This document shows positions 50,051 through 58,859 of a stretch of DNA of 64,000 nt, piece after piece (the stretch's first letter is position 1; each line of letters starts with the position of its first letter). The stretch comes from Histomonas meleagridis. Lineage: Eukaryota > Parabasalia > Tritrichomonadida > Dientamoebidae. Where the stretch lies: assembly GCA_020186115.1 (NCBI GenBank), contig WSYJ01000142.1:434001-498000 (forward strand), read 5' to 3'. A model generated the notes under the pieces. It made no database searches. It was not told the origin of the DNA and saw only the letters and a list, made by a program, of their open reading frames with translations. A program made the translations under genes and the position numbers.

Positions 50051-50177
50051 CTTGAACAAGAAGGAACTGATATTAATGCTAAAGATATTTATTTATTTTA
50101 CTTAGAATTTATTTTAATAATCTGATATTTCAAAATAATATTTAGAAATTATTTAAATTATTTAATACAGCACTTAT
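50051..50177 (+). repeat. Direct repeat, right copy (127 bp)
   Basis: Copy of 48592-48718, as described there. It shows that an already broken ankyrin unit was tandemly duplicated before the mariner inserted between the copies. Confidence 0.85.
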
Positions 50178-50261
50178 GTGGGCATCTAAAAATGGTAAAT
50201 TAGAAATAGTTAAATTACTTCTTGAACAAGAAGGAATTGATATTAATGCAACAAATATTCA

Positions 50262-50565
50262 TTTGAATAATTTGAAATATGTTTTAATAATTTTGGATAT
50301 GTTTTAATAATTTAAAATATGTTTTAATAATTTTGGATATGTTTTAATAATTTAAAATATGTTTTAATAATTTTGGATATGTTTTAATAATTTGTAATAT
50401 GTTTTAATAATTTAAAATATGTTTTAATAATTTTTAATATGTTTTAATAATTTGTAATATGTTTTAATAATTTTGGATATGTTTTAATAATTTGAAATAT
50501 GTTTTAATAATTTTGGGTGTGTTTTAATAATTTTGGATATGTTTTAATAATTTAAAATATGTTTG
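50262..50565 (+). repeat. 20-bp minisatellite, 14 copies
   Basis: Fourteen 20-bp units from 50281 to 50560 (consensus gttttaataatttNNNatat, variable three to four bases being tgg, aaa, gta or gaa), with a partial unit before. Alternating variants suggest a 40-bp higher-order unit. It starts right where the last ankyrin repeat ends. Confidence 0.93.
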
Positions 50566-50578
50566 GATCAATTACACA

Positions 50579-50840
50579 ACCGCAGACCAAACCTCCAAAT
50601 CCTCTCAATCGATTTTTAAAGGATAAATTCCGAACGATATAAAACGATCCCACTTTTTAAAAGAAATTATTATTCTATCAATTTGATTTTCAATAAAAAT
50701 ATAAATGACACCTATTTTGAATAAAAATAGAAAATGAAATACGGTTTGGCAAAATACAGTCCGATTAAAAAACATTAAAAAAGTGGTGAGTGTCACAATA
50801 ACTTATTGAATACTTTATGAATGTGTAAACTATTCATTGA
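50579..50840 (+). repeat. Left long terminal inverted repeat
   Basis: 262 bp, complement of 52075-52336. It contains the block ATTCCGAACGATATAAAACG and ends inward near ACTATTCATTGA. Confidence 0.85.
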
Positions 50841-51369
50841 TCGAAGTTGAAATTTGAGTAAAACTATATTACGTCATATATATACCTGAAGTTTATTAGA
50901 TTGATTTAGATATGATTATGACCGAAATTTATATGATAGCATTAAATTCGAATTTTATATATAAATATTTATTATTTCTGATATTATTTTTCTGTTGTAA
51001 TGAAATATGATATAAAAATATTTTTCGATCCATCAAATTTGTATTTATATAATTCTAATAGTTCAAATATAATGAAATAATAATATTGTATTTAAACAAA
51101 GCAGATTTATAAAAAGTCTATTTCGATAATTGGATATCATCCTTTTATCATTTTGATGAATTTGGATTTAAATAATATATCATTAGAATTATATCTGTAT
51201 TTATATTTTTTGATGCTATCATATGCACTGTTTTACATGTTTATAAGTAATTCCAAATGTTTATATGAAATATCTATATTTCCGAATATAATTTGAAAAT
51301 ACCAAATGATTAAAATGAATACAAAATAAAAGAGAATATCTATAGTATTAATATCATATTATTTTTGTT

Positions 51370-51650
51370 CCATAAGTAATTTAACTATTTATGTATGACC
51401 ACTTGAAGATGCCCATAGTGCTGCTTATAATATATAAGATAGAATTACTAAAGTGTTTTTTTAATAAAATAAATAAATATCATTAGCATTTATACCACCG
51501 ATTTCTTTTTGTACTTTTGCAACTGCATAATGACCTTGTTATATTGCACAATGAGGTGCTGTTTCATTAATTTCATATTAATTACGAAAGATATAACACA
51601 GTAAATATTCATGAGAAACATTTTTACTATATATATCATTACATAATGAA
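51370..51650 (-). pseudogene. Ankyrin-repeat debris inside the TIR element
   Basis: On the minus strand, pieces read TAPHCAI, GHYAVAKVQKEIGGINANDI and ALWASSSGHT, then IVKLLMEQK, broken by stops and frame changes. These are ankyrin-repeat words close to those of the neighbouring plus-strand pseudogene. Confidence 0.6.
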
Positions 51651-52074
51651 GAATTATTGATTATAACAATTCTATGAGATTAAAAAATGACAAATTATTT
51701 GTCCTTTATAAAGCATCCGACTTCTAATATTAGAATTATGATTAGAAATATTGATAAATTATTTAAATGATCAAAATTTTTTCTTACATTATGTGAACTA
51801 TTATAAATACAATCTATATTCACCATCATGATACATAATGTAAATACCATTGAATAAACTATGTCATCTGTAAAATCCGAATGAAACAAAACATATTAAA
51901 AAATAAAATTCAATAATAAATGCATTGCTTTGGAATATATAAAATATTCAAAGTTATCGAAAATAAATAAAAGCCTTAATATCTTATTGATGTAAAACAT
52001 GATTTCTAATGTCACAAAACATTAATGTTTATTAAATATTTCTATAATAAAAAAATCAAAAACCCATATCACTC

Positions 52075-52336
52075 ACTGAATAGTTTACATATTCATAAAG
52101 TATTCAATAAGTTATTGTGACACACTCACCACTTTTTTAATGTTTTTTAATCGGACTGTATTTTGCCAAACCGTATTTCATTTTCTATTTTCATTCAAAA
52201 TAGGTGTCATTTATATTTTTATTGAAAATCAAATTGATAGAATAATAATTTCTTTTAAAAAGTAGGATCGTTTTATATCGTTCGGAATTTATCCTTTAAA
52301 AATCGATTGAGAGGATTTGGAGGTTTTGTCTGCGGT
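52075..52336 (-). repeat. Right long terminal inverted repeat
   Basis: 262 bp, complement of 50579-50840. Its outer end lies 62 bp before the LITAF-like start codon, so it may overlap that gene's promoter. Confidence 0.85.
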
Positions 52337-52398
52337 ATTATAGAATCAATAGCGGTTATGGTAGAAGGACGTTAATAATACGTTATTTTTTGTTGCTC

Positions 52399-52716
52399 AT
52401 GTCAGATGATGACGAAGCACCGCTTTTCCATCATGAAGTTTTCCCAATGGACAACAGAGCAATTTTTACAGCTACCGAAGACTTAACACCTGTAATGAAA
52501 TGTCCACATTGCAATTATAATGGGAGAGGGTGGGAAAAATTTCCAAAGCCATCATTATGCGGCAAAATAAGTGCTGGGTTCCTCGTGGTTTTGTGCATGT
52601 GTTGCCTCCCTTTTTGTTGTGATTGCAGTATTAAATGGGAATGGATGTGTCCATCGTGTCATCAATGTCATAGCCAACAACCAGGAGAACCAGACCCTAG
52701 CACACAACAAAGATAA
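52399..52716 (+). CDS. LITAF-domain protein
   Basis: 105 aa from ATG 52399 (MSDDDEAPLFHHEVF; the frame is open to a TTG at 52390). About 33-95 is a LITAF domain: knuckle CPHC, a hydrophobic membrane-inserting helix with cysteines (AGFLVVLCMCCLPFCCDC), then the second knuckle CPSC. LITAF proteins are monotopic late-endosome/lysosome membrane proteins that bind zinc and recruit ESCRT or NEDD4-type partners. The Pro/Ser/Gln tail has no clear PPxY. Length fits the family. Confidence 0.85.
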   Translation: MSDDDEAPLFHHEVFPMDNRAIFTATEDLTPVMKCPHCNYNGRGWEKFPKPSLCGKISAGFLVVLCMCCLPFCCDCSIKWEWMCPSCHQCHSQQPGEPDPSTQQR

Positions 52717-53403
52717 GGCCTTTTGTTAATTTTATGTTAATTTTCAAAGATTTTGTAATTATCAAATGTATGAAAATTATTCATCATCTAGAGAAACCTT
52801 TTAAACAAAACCTTTTGGCACACTTACTAAAACAGGCAAACGTGTTGTTTGATTTCAACATAATTTTATTCTGATATATCAATTACAGAACTACTTTCGT
52901 CAGGAAACAACATAGCAAATAATGACTTTCCGTACGGAAGCTTAAATTCATGTAAAAAATCGAAATTAAAATCAGTGATGTTGATATTGTATTAAGCATG
53001 GGGTATAAATTTGCTTGTGTGCTTGCTTTTTGGAAATATTGTTAAACGAGAATTTTTTATGAGGATTATTAAGAACAAAGTTTGTACCGAAATTGAACTA
53101 CTTTTGCCACTCTTTGTAATAAGTCGACTTGCTACCCTTTGTATGGATAGATATTACACACAACCAGCAAGATATCCAACGATTAAAATTTATCTTTTTA
53201 ATAAGTCGATGAGTCAAAATATTCTTATCTTTTCAATATTTTATATTTGATGTAAACTATTCAATTCCTTAGTTTTCAACCGTTAAAATAGCGAAGGAAC
53301 TAAATTTTGTACTTGCCAGCTTTTTGAGAGGGACATTACGTTTTGATGTCAAAATATTCATTTTTTAGAAAAAAACTGCCTCAAAATCTGCCGATTACGT
53401 TTC
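52717..53403. other. Intergenic region with a minus-strand relic
   Basis: A relic at 52866-52990 on the minus strand is open for about 41 codons (NFDFLHEFKLPYGKSLFAML, then FPDESSSVIDISE-stop) and has no start. Its end resembles the C-terminal tail of the kinase-like gene next door (VPFGQNPFSSS). The plus-strand frame at 53011-53250 starts at TTG and lacks coding character. Confidence 0.4.
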
Positions 53404-53429
53404 ACATGACTGCTTACCAGTAATTTTCA

Positions 53430-54431
53430 ATGAAGTGCAAAAGAAAGAGGACAGCAAACAAAAATGATCCAACACGCAAAAAATATTTCGGTATGAATGG
53501 TATTCAAAAAAACATTACTTTCATTGCAAAGATAAGTTCTAAAACTAATAATGAATATGCAGAAGTTTATTCAGCATTTGATTTCGGAACAAAAGTTGCA
53601 ATCAAATTGGTAAAAAATGAAAGCCGGCTGGCAGAACAGTTCGAGAATGAGTGTGCAGCTTTGGAGATGTGCAATTCAGAATTTGTCATTAAAATCCACG
53701 AAAGAATTATTTCAGAGGATCAAACGTACTTAGGAATAATTATGGACTTTATGGAAAACAACTTATTCCAATATGTTCAAAACACAAAAAATGAAATAAA
53801 TGAATTTCAAGCTCGTCAAATTATAAGTCAAGTTCTGAGTGGGATCAAATACATTCACTCTATTGGTATTATACACCCGGATATTAGCCCATTTAATATT
53901 CTTATTACTGTTGATCTCTGGGGAACACCTCAAGTTTGCATTACAGGGTTTTCTCTCGCCGCCAAGCCAAACAAAGAAGGAACAGTCCATGGGCAATACG
54001 GTAATAAGTGTTTTTGGGCACCTGAAATTGTATTGAATAGGCCATTTTCATATTCGGCTAATATTTGGTCTGCTGGTATTGTTGCGTTCTATGTACTGAC
54101 GAGACATGTTCCATACGATCAAGCTGAAGAAAATAGAATGTTTAGCCAAATTTTGACAAGAATAGAATTCCTACCTTGTTTTGTGATGAACCCTACTCTC
54201 AATTTCATGCAAAAAGATCTAATAATGAGGATGATGCAAATAGAACCTGGTGACAGACTCTCGGCTGAACAAGCGCTTAATCACAAATGGCTCGAGGGAT
54301 TCCCAGTAAAGGCAAATACTGCTGAAACATTGTCATTTATATTCACAACTGTAGAAGTTCCTTTTGGACAAAATCCATTTTCATCTTCGACAAATTCTGA
54401 CAACGATTTTGACTATGATACATATACCTAG
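53430..54431 (+). CDS. Protein kinase-like pseudokinase (CAMK-like)
   Basis: 333 aa with a kinase domain at about 28-290. VAIKLVKN carries the ATP lysine (about 56). The catalytic loop is HPDISPFNI (HRD to HPD, Asp and Asn kept, about 149). The DFG motif is replaced by TGF (ITGFSLA, T at 172), so the magnesium-binding Asp is missing. The activation segment ends WAPEI. Then WSAGIVAFYVLTRHVPY and the HKWLEGF C-lobe end resemble CAMK/AMPK kinases. The glycine loop is also poor (SSKTNNEYAEVY). Catalysis is unlikely; a scaffold role is probable. An initiator-like TCACA lies 28 nt before the ATG. The Ser/Asp-rich tail is low complexity. Confidence 0.88.
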   Translation: MKCKRKRTANKNDPTRKKYFGMNGIQKNITFIAKISSKTNNEYAEVYSAFDFGTKVAIKLVKNESRLAEQFENECAALEMCNSEFVIKIHERIISEDQTYLGIIMDFMENNLFQYVQNTKNEINEFQARQIISQVLSGIKYIHSIGIIHPDISPFNILITVDLWGTPQVCITGFSLAAKPNKEGTVHGQYGNKCFWAPEIVLNRPFSYSANIWSAGIVAFYVLTRHVPYDQAEENRMFSQILTRIEFLPCFVMNPTLNFMQKDLIMRMMQIEPGDRLSAEQALNHKWLEGFPVKANTAETLSFIFTTVEVPFGQNPFSSSTNSDNDFDYDTYT

Positions 54432-54607
54432 TAATCTTCATAAACTAATTTTATGGCCTCATATCGTATTTTTACGATTCTTGTTGCTTTTGTTGTTTTA
54501 TGAGGAGTTTTTGCTTTGTTGGTCATGGCGGATTTTTTCATGACTTTTTGAATTAATTGAACCGTCGATGCATTGTTGACACAAACGCCGTTCACCTTTA
54601 GGCGGAT
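54428..54607 (-). CDS. Possible small basic protein or gene end, overlapping the kinase stop
   Basis: 59 open codons (LKVNGVCVNNASTVQLIQKV, MKKSAMTNKAKTPHKTTKAT, ending IKLVYEDY) read toward the kinase gene, and the two stop codons share the palindrome CTAG. The only in-frame ATG gives a 37-residue basic peptide. Composition is clearly coding-like. It may be a ribosomal-type small protein or the 3' end of a decayed gene. Unrecognised. Confidence 0.35.
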   Translation of the reverse strand: MRLKVNGVCVNNASTVQLIQKVMKKSAMTNKAKTPHKTTKATRIVKIRYEAIKLVYEDY

Positions 54608-54831
54608 TTAATGTAAGGTTTTCTCAAAAAAAATTAAATTTTTTCGTGAATATATCTTCTTTGGAATCGTGAATATATTGAGCTTATCATGATCATCTGT
54701 ATTTCATTCATTATTTGCTTCAAAACAAAGTTAAATTGTTCTATTTCCAAACAGAGTCCCACTTTTTCAGAGTCTTAAAAATCCAGAGACTCAAATTGAG
54801 AACATTTGATATAAACTGCTAATAATGCATC
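54608..54831. other. Intergenic region
   Basis: AT-rich, nothing supported. Confidence 0.45.
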
Positions 54832-55228
54832 ATGGACGAAGAAAAACCAACATCCCAAAAGCAAAACAATCGAAAACGTGGAAAAGATGACAAGCCAAAA
54901 GCTCAGCAAGGCTTAGAGGCAAGAAGGGTAAGTCAGCGTATAAAGGATTTCGATTTTGAAAAGTCAAAAGAATGGGAATTATGAAAAAATAATTTAGCTC
55001 AAGGTATAATGAACTGAAGAGCGTTGCACAGGTTATTTGTTTGAAAACAAATATAAGGCTTGATCGAGAAGCTTCACTTGATAATAGAGTATTGATCAAA
55101 TGGTTTGCAGAAAACTGGAATATAATAGAGCCACATATCCACGTATTTCTCTTCATGACAATGACAAGGAGTTAAATGATGACAAAAGAGAAAATGAATC
55201 ACGCATTTGTAATTTCGATAAAACTTAA
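54832..55228 (+). pseudogene. Decayed paralogue of the small protein at 45333
   Basis: ATG 54832 begins a basic segment (MDEEKPTSQKQNNRKRGKDD) that stops at 54982. In another frame YNELKSVAQVICLKTNIRLD, REASLDNRVLIKWFAENW and NIIEPHI match the intact gene at 45333. A third frame near 55150 continues HDNDKELNDDKRENES to TAA 55226-55228. At least two frame changes are needed, one near the A6 run at about 54984. Confidence 0.6.
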
Positions 55229-55730
55229 TAAATATAAAAACCATGAATTCATTAATGTAGCATCGAAAATGTGATCACACTTATAAGATAGAATTCTACC
55301 TGCGTAATCTTACAGAATAGGTCTGAAAAAAAAAAATCATTCAATATTGTAAATTATTCGATTTGCACTTTTAATACAAATTCTGTTTTTGAATTCAGAT
55401 CAAATTATGTTCCGAAAACGCTTTTCAACCCAAACAAAAACCCTCATAGAAAAATATTTCACAAGTTTACAAAACTTCAAAATCCGACAAATTCCAATTT
55501 GAATTATACTCGAAATCATCGGATACATTAAGTTCATAATCGTTGACATAATTTTAGAATGTCACGAACACATTTCAGCACATCCATAGCGGCACAAACA
55601 ATTTTTAAGTCAATATGTGTAAATCAGTAAACAATTGTCTAAAAAATCAACAGCACAATTTGTAAGTGAATTTATGTGAGAAACATTTCGAACTTTTTTT
55701 CATTTTCATTAAAAATTCCTCATTCGGTGT
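55229..55730. other. Intergenic region before the 3' end of SCAR
   Basis: AT-rich, no coding relic or RNA structure recognised. Confidence 0.5.
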
Positions 55731-57170
55731 TTACCAATCCGATGTTGATGAGCTTTCTTGTTCTTCATCAGACGATGATGATGACTCAACAGTGTTGACA
55801 CGAATTTCGGCTAATCTTTGAAGCAATTGCGCAGCAGAAAGTTGTGAATCATCTTCTTCAATAGGCTTTGGTCTTTCTGGCTTAGGTGCATTCGGATCAA
55901 CTTTCTTCAAGTGGAATTCACCCTTTGCAATTAAGTCGAGATGCGATGGCTGTCCAGATGGAGTAGGAAGTTTTCTTGGTGCTGCCTGTGTTGTACTTGG
56001 CGTAGATGTTGGAGCAGAAGTTGATAAAGGAGGTGCTGTTGGAGGAGGAGGTGGGGGAGGTGGTGGTGGCGGTGGAGTAGGTGGAGGAGGAGCGCCAGCA
56101 TCTGGTGGCGGTGGTGGGCTGCTTGGCGTTGAAGGAGCCGCTGGAGCCGCTGGCGTGGCTTGATGCGATGATTGGCTGGACTTTGATGTGGAGGTTTTTG
56201 AACTTTTCCCGAACTTGCTAAAGAATCCGCCCTTTTTCTTCTCGGGCGCTGGCTCGGGCGCGCGAGCTGGAGCTGGCGCTGGAGCAGGAGCTGCCGGAGT
56301 TGGGGCTGGCGCGGGAGATGGGGCGGGTTGAGATGGCGGTGGAACATATGCGGGCTTGGGCGGAAGACGGGCTTGTGCAGGACGTGGCTTAGGTGTTGGC
56401 TGTTGACGTACTTGTGGTTTAGATGGTGGTTGATTATCTTGATTACGAGATGTGGTCTTGAATTGAAGTGTTGGACGCCAGTTGGCTGTCTTGCCTCGCG
56501 GAGGTGGCATTAGAAGAAGTTGTTCTGGTGGAAGAACTTTATCGATAATAATTGTAAGTGCACCAGCAGCACTGCTAGATTGTGCTCGCTTTGTTTCTTT
56601 TTGTGCTTTACTTTCCTTTTTGTTCTCGTTCTTCTTGATAAGGTCACGATACTTATCGAGCATTTCTTGACGGAACATTTCCATGAAGGTTTCTGGGTTA
56701 GAAATGGATTTGTTAAGCTTGGATACATCAGGTACAAGGCCTTGCCACATCTCCATGGTGAACGCTGGTTTAGTCTTTTCAAGGATAGAAGCTACTAATG
56801 ATCCATCTGTTTTAATTGATATGAAATCAACAGATTGCTTTGAATCAGGATGAGTAATTTCTGTGTAGTTTCTGCCCATGAAATCTTCTGGACGTGATTT
56901 GAGATTCTTTTCGATTATTGGTTTGGCTCTAGATTTAAAGCTTTCTACATTTTGACGTATTGTGGTAAAACGTTTTTCAAGAGCGCTAAATTCTGTTTGA
57001 AGATCTTTGAAAATTTCAGTTGCAAGTTGATGAAGAGTTGCCATTTGACGATAAAGGCCTAGAGAATAAACATATCCCATGTTTTCCATCAAGGATTTGG
57101 TGTCGGTTCCGTGGATGCTCGATGCTGGTGTTACTTCCGAATATGTTGGTAAATCGATTGCAGGGAACAT
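55731..57170 (-). CDS. SCAR/WAVE actin nucleation-promoting factor
   Basis: A 479-aa protein that would activate the Arp2/3 complex. About 1-170 is a SCAR/WAVE homology domain (SLGLYRQMATLHQLATEIFK, DLQTEFSALEKRFTTIRQNV, then KSRPEDFMGRNYTEI). About 240-400 is a long poly-proline region, the profilin/SH3 target. The C-terminal VCA follows: WH2 SHLDLIAKGEFHLKKVD (about 410-428), a C segment AAQLLQRLAEIRV, and an acidic tail ending SSSTSDW with the terminal-region tryptophan. The RhoGAP at 1268 would act on the Rac that controls SCAR (inference). An initiator-like TCATT 11 nt before the ATG supports the start. Long frames on other strands are proline-codon shadows. Confidence 0.93.
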   Translation of the reverse strand: MFPAIDLPTYSEVTPASSIHGTDTKSLMENMGYVYSLGLYRQMATLHQLATEIFKDLQTEFSALEKRFTTIRQNVESFKSRAKPIIEKNLKSRPEDFMGRNYTEITHPDSKQSVDFISIKTDGSLVASILEKTKPAFTMEMWQGLVPDVSKLNKSISNPETFMEMFRQEMLDKYRDLIKKNENKKESKAQKETKRAQSSSAAGALTIIIDKVLPPEQLLLMPPPRGKTANWRPTLQFKTTSRNQDNQPPSKPQVRQQPTPKPRPAQARLPPKPAYVPPPSQPAPSPAPAPTPAAPAPAPAPARAPEPAPEKKKGGFFSKFGKSSKTSTSKSSQSSHQATPAAPAAPSTPSSPPPPPDAGAPPPPTPPPPPPPPPPPPTAPPLSTSAPTSTPSTTQAAPRKLPTPSGQPSHLDLIAKGEFHLKKVDPNAPKPERPKPIEEDDSQLSAAQLLQRLAEIRVNTVESSSSSDEEQESSSTSDW

Positions 57171-57173
57171 TTT

Positions 57174-57190
57174 TCGGCAATGAGCCCAAA
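57174..57190 (-). promoter_or_regulatory. Initiator-like element of SCAR/WAVE
   Basis: Minus strand GGGCTCATTGCCGAAAAATG. TCATT fits the trichomonad initiator and gives a leader of about 11 nt. An AACGGTTTAA box lies about 40 nt further up. Confidence 0.5.
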
Positions 57191-57845
57191 AGTGACAGCG
57201 ACAAAATCCCGAATTTTTAAACCGTTAAAGTGATCATTGAAAATTGAATCGAATTAACTGTAACAAAGATGTCATATCTAAAGAGGAGATATTTTCCATT
57301 TTGGACCATAAGTGCGTATTTTAATTATCTACAAAAATTGTAATTATCTTTTATTTTACATTAAATATTAATTCTTTACTTAAAGGAATTGAATGTTCAA
57401 ATTTACAAATGAAGTCTGAACTTAAGTATGATATAAAATTGAAATATTTCCTCATATTTAACGGAGTAAAAACATAAATATCATATTTTCTTCTTCATTG
57501 ATTCAACACTGGAATTAGGGTGAAAACATTTTTTTCGTTTAAAGAAAATATTAATATAAAATTACAAATGAAATGAATCTTCTTTTTTATATATTTATGT
57601 AAGTCTTAATAGTATAATATTACAATTTAATTATTAAAAGTGTATTAATTTTTAAAGGTGTTATGCAGAGAGCATCAACTAAAAATATCTTTGAATTTAA
57701 TTTTAATAATATCATTTTTGAGATTTTAAATTTCTATTTACAATTAAAACAATATAGATAAGAATGAAATAAAAATTAGAAATATTATTAAAATATTTGG
57801 TTTTAAAAAACTTATGAAAGTTTTGCTTGTATAAATAATTCTTTA
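57191..57845. other. Intergenic region
   Basis: Very AT-rich (poly-A/T runs). No gene seen. Confidence 0.5.
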
Positions 57846-58859
57846 ATGATGTATACAATAACGAATTCATTTCTTGTTTATATTATATATTTGTTCACAT
57901 TTTTTGTAATTCATTTGATTTCAATGAAGAAGATTAAATGTCAATATGAAGAAATTGATATTAAATATAATTTTAATAAGAACAAAACTGAAGGAAATAA
58001 AATCATATTTATTATTATTACGATGCCAAATAGTGAAAAACCGAGGAAGATGTCGAAATTTTTTGTCAATGAATTAAATCAAATGTATGGTTATAAAGGG
58101 ATTTATATTGATTGGAAAGATAATAATCTTACAACACAACGAAATGGAAATGATATCTTAAATCTTAAGCCAACGAAATTTTATAATAAAGTTGTCAGTA
58201 ATATTAAACCAATTATTAAAGATCGATATTCATATAGTTTAAAAGATATAGATATTTTTTTTTTTTTTTATTTTGGGTTAAGATATTTTTATTATGAAAC
58301 GAAATATCGATGGGTTCATCGAGGAACAGATGATAATGTTATTAATCTTCGACTTTTAAATTCATTTTATTCAATGATAGAAGAAAAATATGATCCACTT
58401 TCACAACCAATAATTCTAGGGAATTGTATTCAAAATTATAATACATTAGGTTTTCTTCAAGGTGGTTCAGGTTATCTTTATTCAAGGAAATCGATAGAAT
58501 TAATACTTCCTATTTATGAAAGAATTATTCAAAATTGTATTTTAAATGAAGATATTTGTCATAATGAATTTTTAAATTATTTAAATATTAGTATAGTTAA
58601 TGCAACTTCAACATATTTTTTAGGTCATCCATTTGATCAAAATGATTTAAAACGTTTAATGAATGAAGATTTTAAAGATTTAAAAACATGTTCAACACCA
58701 AAAATTTCAAAAAATTCGACAATCTGTAAAGAATTTCATGCACCACTTAATAAAGTTGTTTTTTTACATCATCATGGGAAAAACATTGAAGATATTATTA
58801 ATAAATGTAAAACAATATTTAATTTAAAAGTGATTTCTTCTTCTTTCAGATTACTTTGA
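57846..58859 (+). CDS. Fringe/beta-1,3-glycosyltransferase-like protein (GT31), type II membrane
   Basis: 337 aa. A TM anchor at about 7-27 (NSFLVYIIYLFTFFVIHLIS) is followed by a luminal domain. WVHRGTDDNVIN at about 157-168 holds a DD metal-binding-like motif, then the fringe/C1GalT signature FLQGGSGYLYSRKSIELI (about 200-217), then HNEFLNYLN and FLGHPFDQND. GT31 enzymes add Gal, GalNAc or GlcNAc in beta-1,3 linkage in the Golgi. The usual DxD is shifted (DIDIFFFFYFG), so activity is uncertain. Its 3' end overlaps the convergent coiled-coil gene by 88 bp. Confidence 0.75.
   Translation: MMYTITNSFLVYIIYLFTFFVIHLISMKKIKCQYEEIDIKYNFNKNKTEGNKIIFIIITMPNSEKPRKMSKFFVNELNQMYGYKGIYIDWKDNNLTTQRNGNDILNLKPTKFYNKVVSNIKPIIKDRYSYSLKDIDIFFFFYFGLRYFYYETKYRWVHRGTDDNVINLRLLNSFYSMIEEKYDPLSQPIILGNCIQNYNTLGFLQGGSGYLYSRKSIELILPIYERIIQNCILNEDICHNEFLNYLNISIVNATSTYFLGHPFDQNDLKRLMNEDFKDLKTCSTPKISKNSTICKEFHAPLNKVVFLHHHGKNIEDIINKCKTIFNLKVISSSFRLL

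Larger units (their letters stand above)
47334..50260 (+). pseudogene. Decayed ankyrin-repeat gene, split by a mariner element
   Basis: From ATG 47334 (MSSGSCTSLQKMKELQQIVY) the first frame has a nonsense TAA at 47493 but stays coding to 47873 (SQEAYYFIENLIEQKLIDAS). A frame change follows, with a small duplicated motif (YKELSKNDW then YEELSKNDF). The next frame runs to 48666 with the typical trichomonad ankyrin start FGSIQCFKYLLMNGANVNN, then AIAGGNIKIVHLCEQN. Ankyrin repeats continue past the mariner insertion (HTEIVKLLLEQEGTDINAKD at about 50027; WASKNGKLEIVKLLLEQEGI at about 50181), broken by a non-ankyrin insert with stops. The intact relatives are large cytosolic proteins. This copy cannot encode one. 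Confidence 0.85.
50579..52336. mobile_element. 1.76-kb element with 262-bp terminal inverted repeats
   Basis: Left arm 50579-50840 and right arm 52075-52336 are inverted copies with few differences (one 2-nt indel). The ends read ACCGCAGAC. The interior of about 1.23 kb has no transposase frame but contains minus-strand ankyrin-like debris (51370-51650). No clean target duplication is seen (flanks aattacaca and attatagaa). It fits a non-autonomous long-TIR DNA transposon (Mutator-like or similar) that captured host sequence. An inverted segmental duplication is the alternative. Confidence 0.75.

Noticed and set aside
50262..50565. CRISPR array
   Set aside because: The 20-bp units are contiguous with no unique spacers; it is a minisatellite.
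53011..53250. 79-codon plus-strand frame before the pseudokinase
   Set aside because: TTG start, no domain, and it overlaps a gap with a clearer minus-strand relic.
55931..56798. Arg/Trp-rich and His/Gln/Leu-rich frames overlapping the SCAR proline region
   Set aside because: Frame shadows of CCN proline codons.
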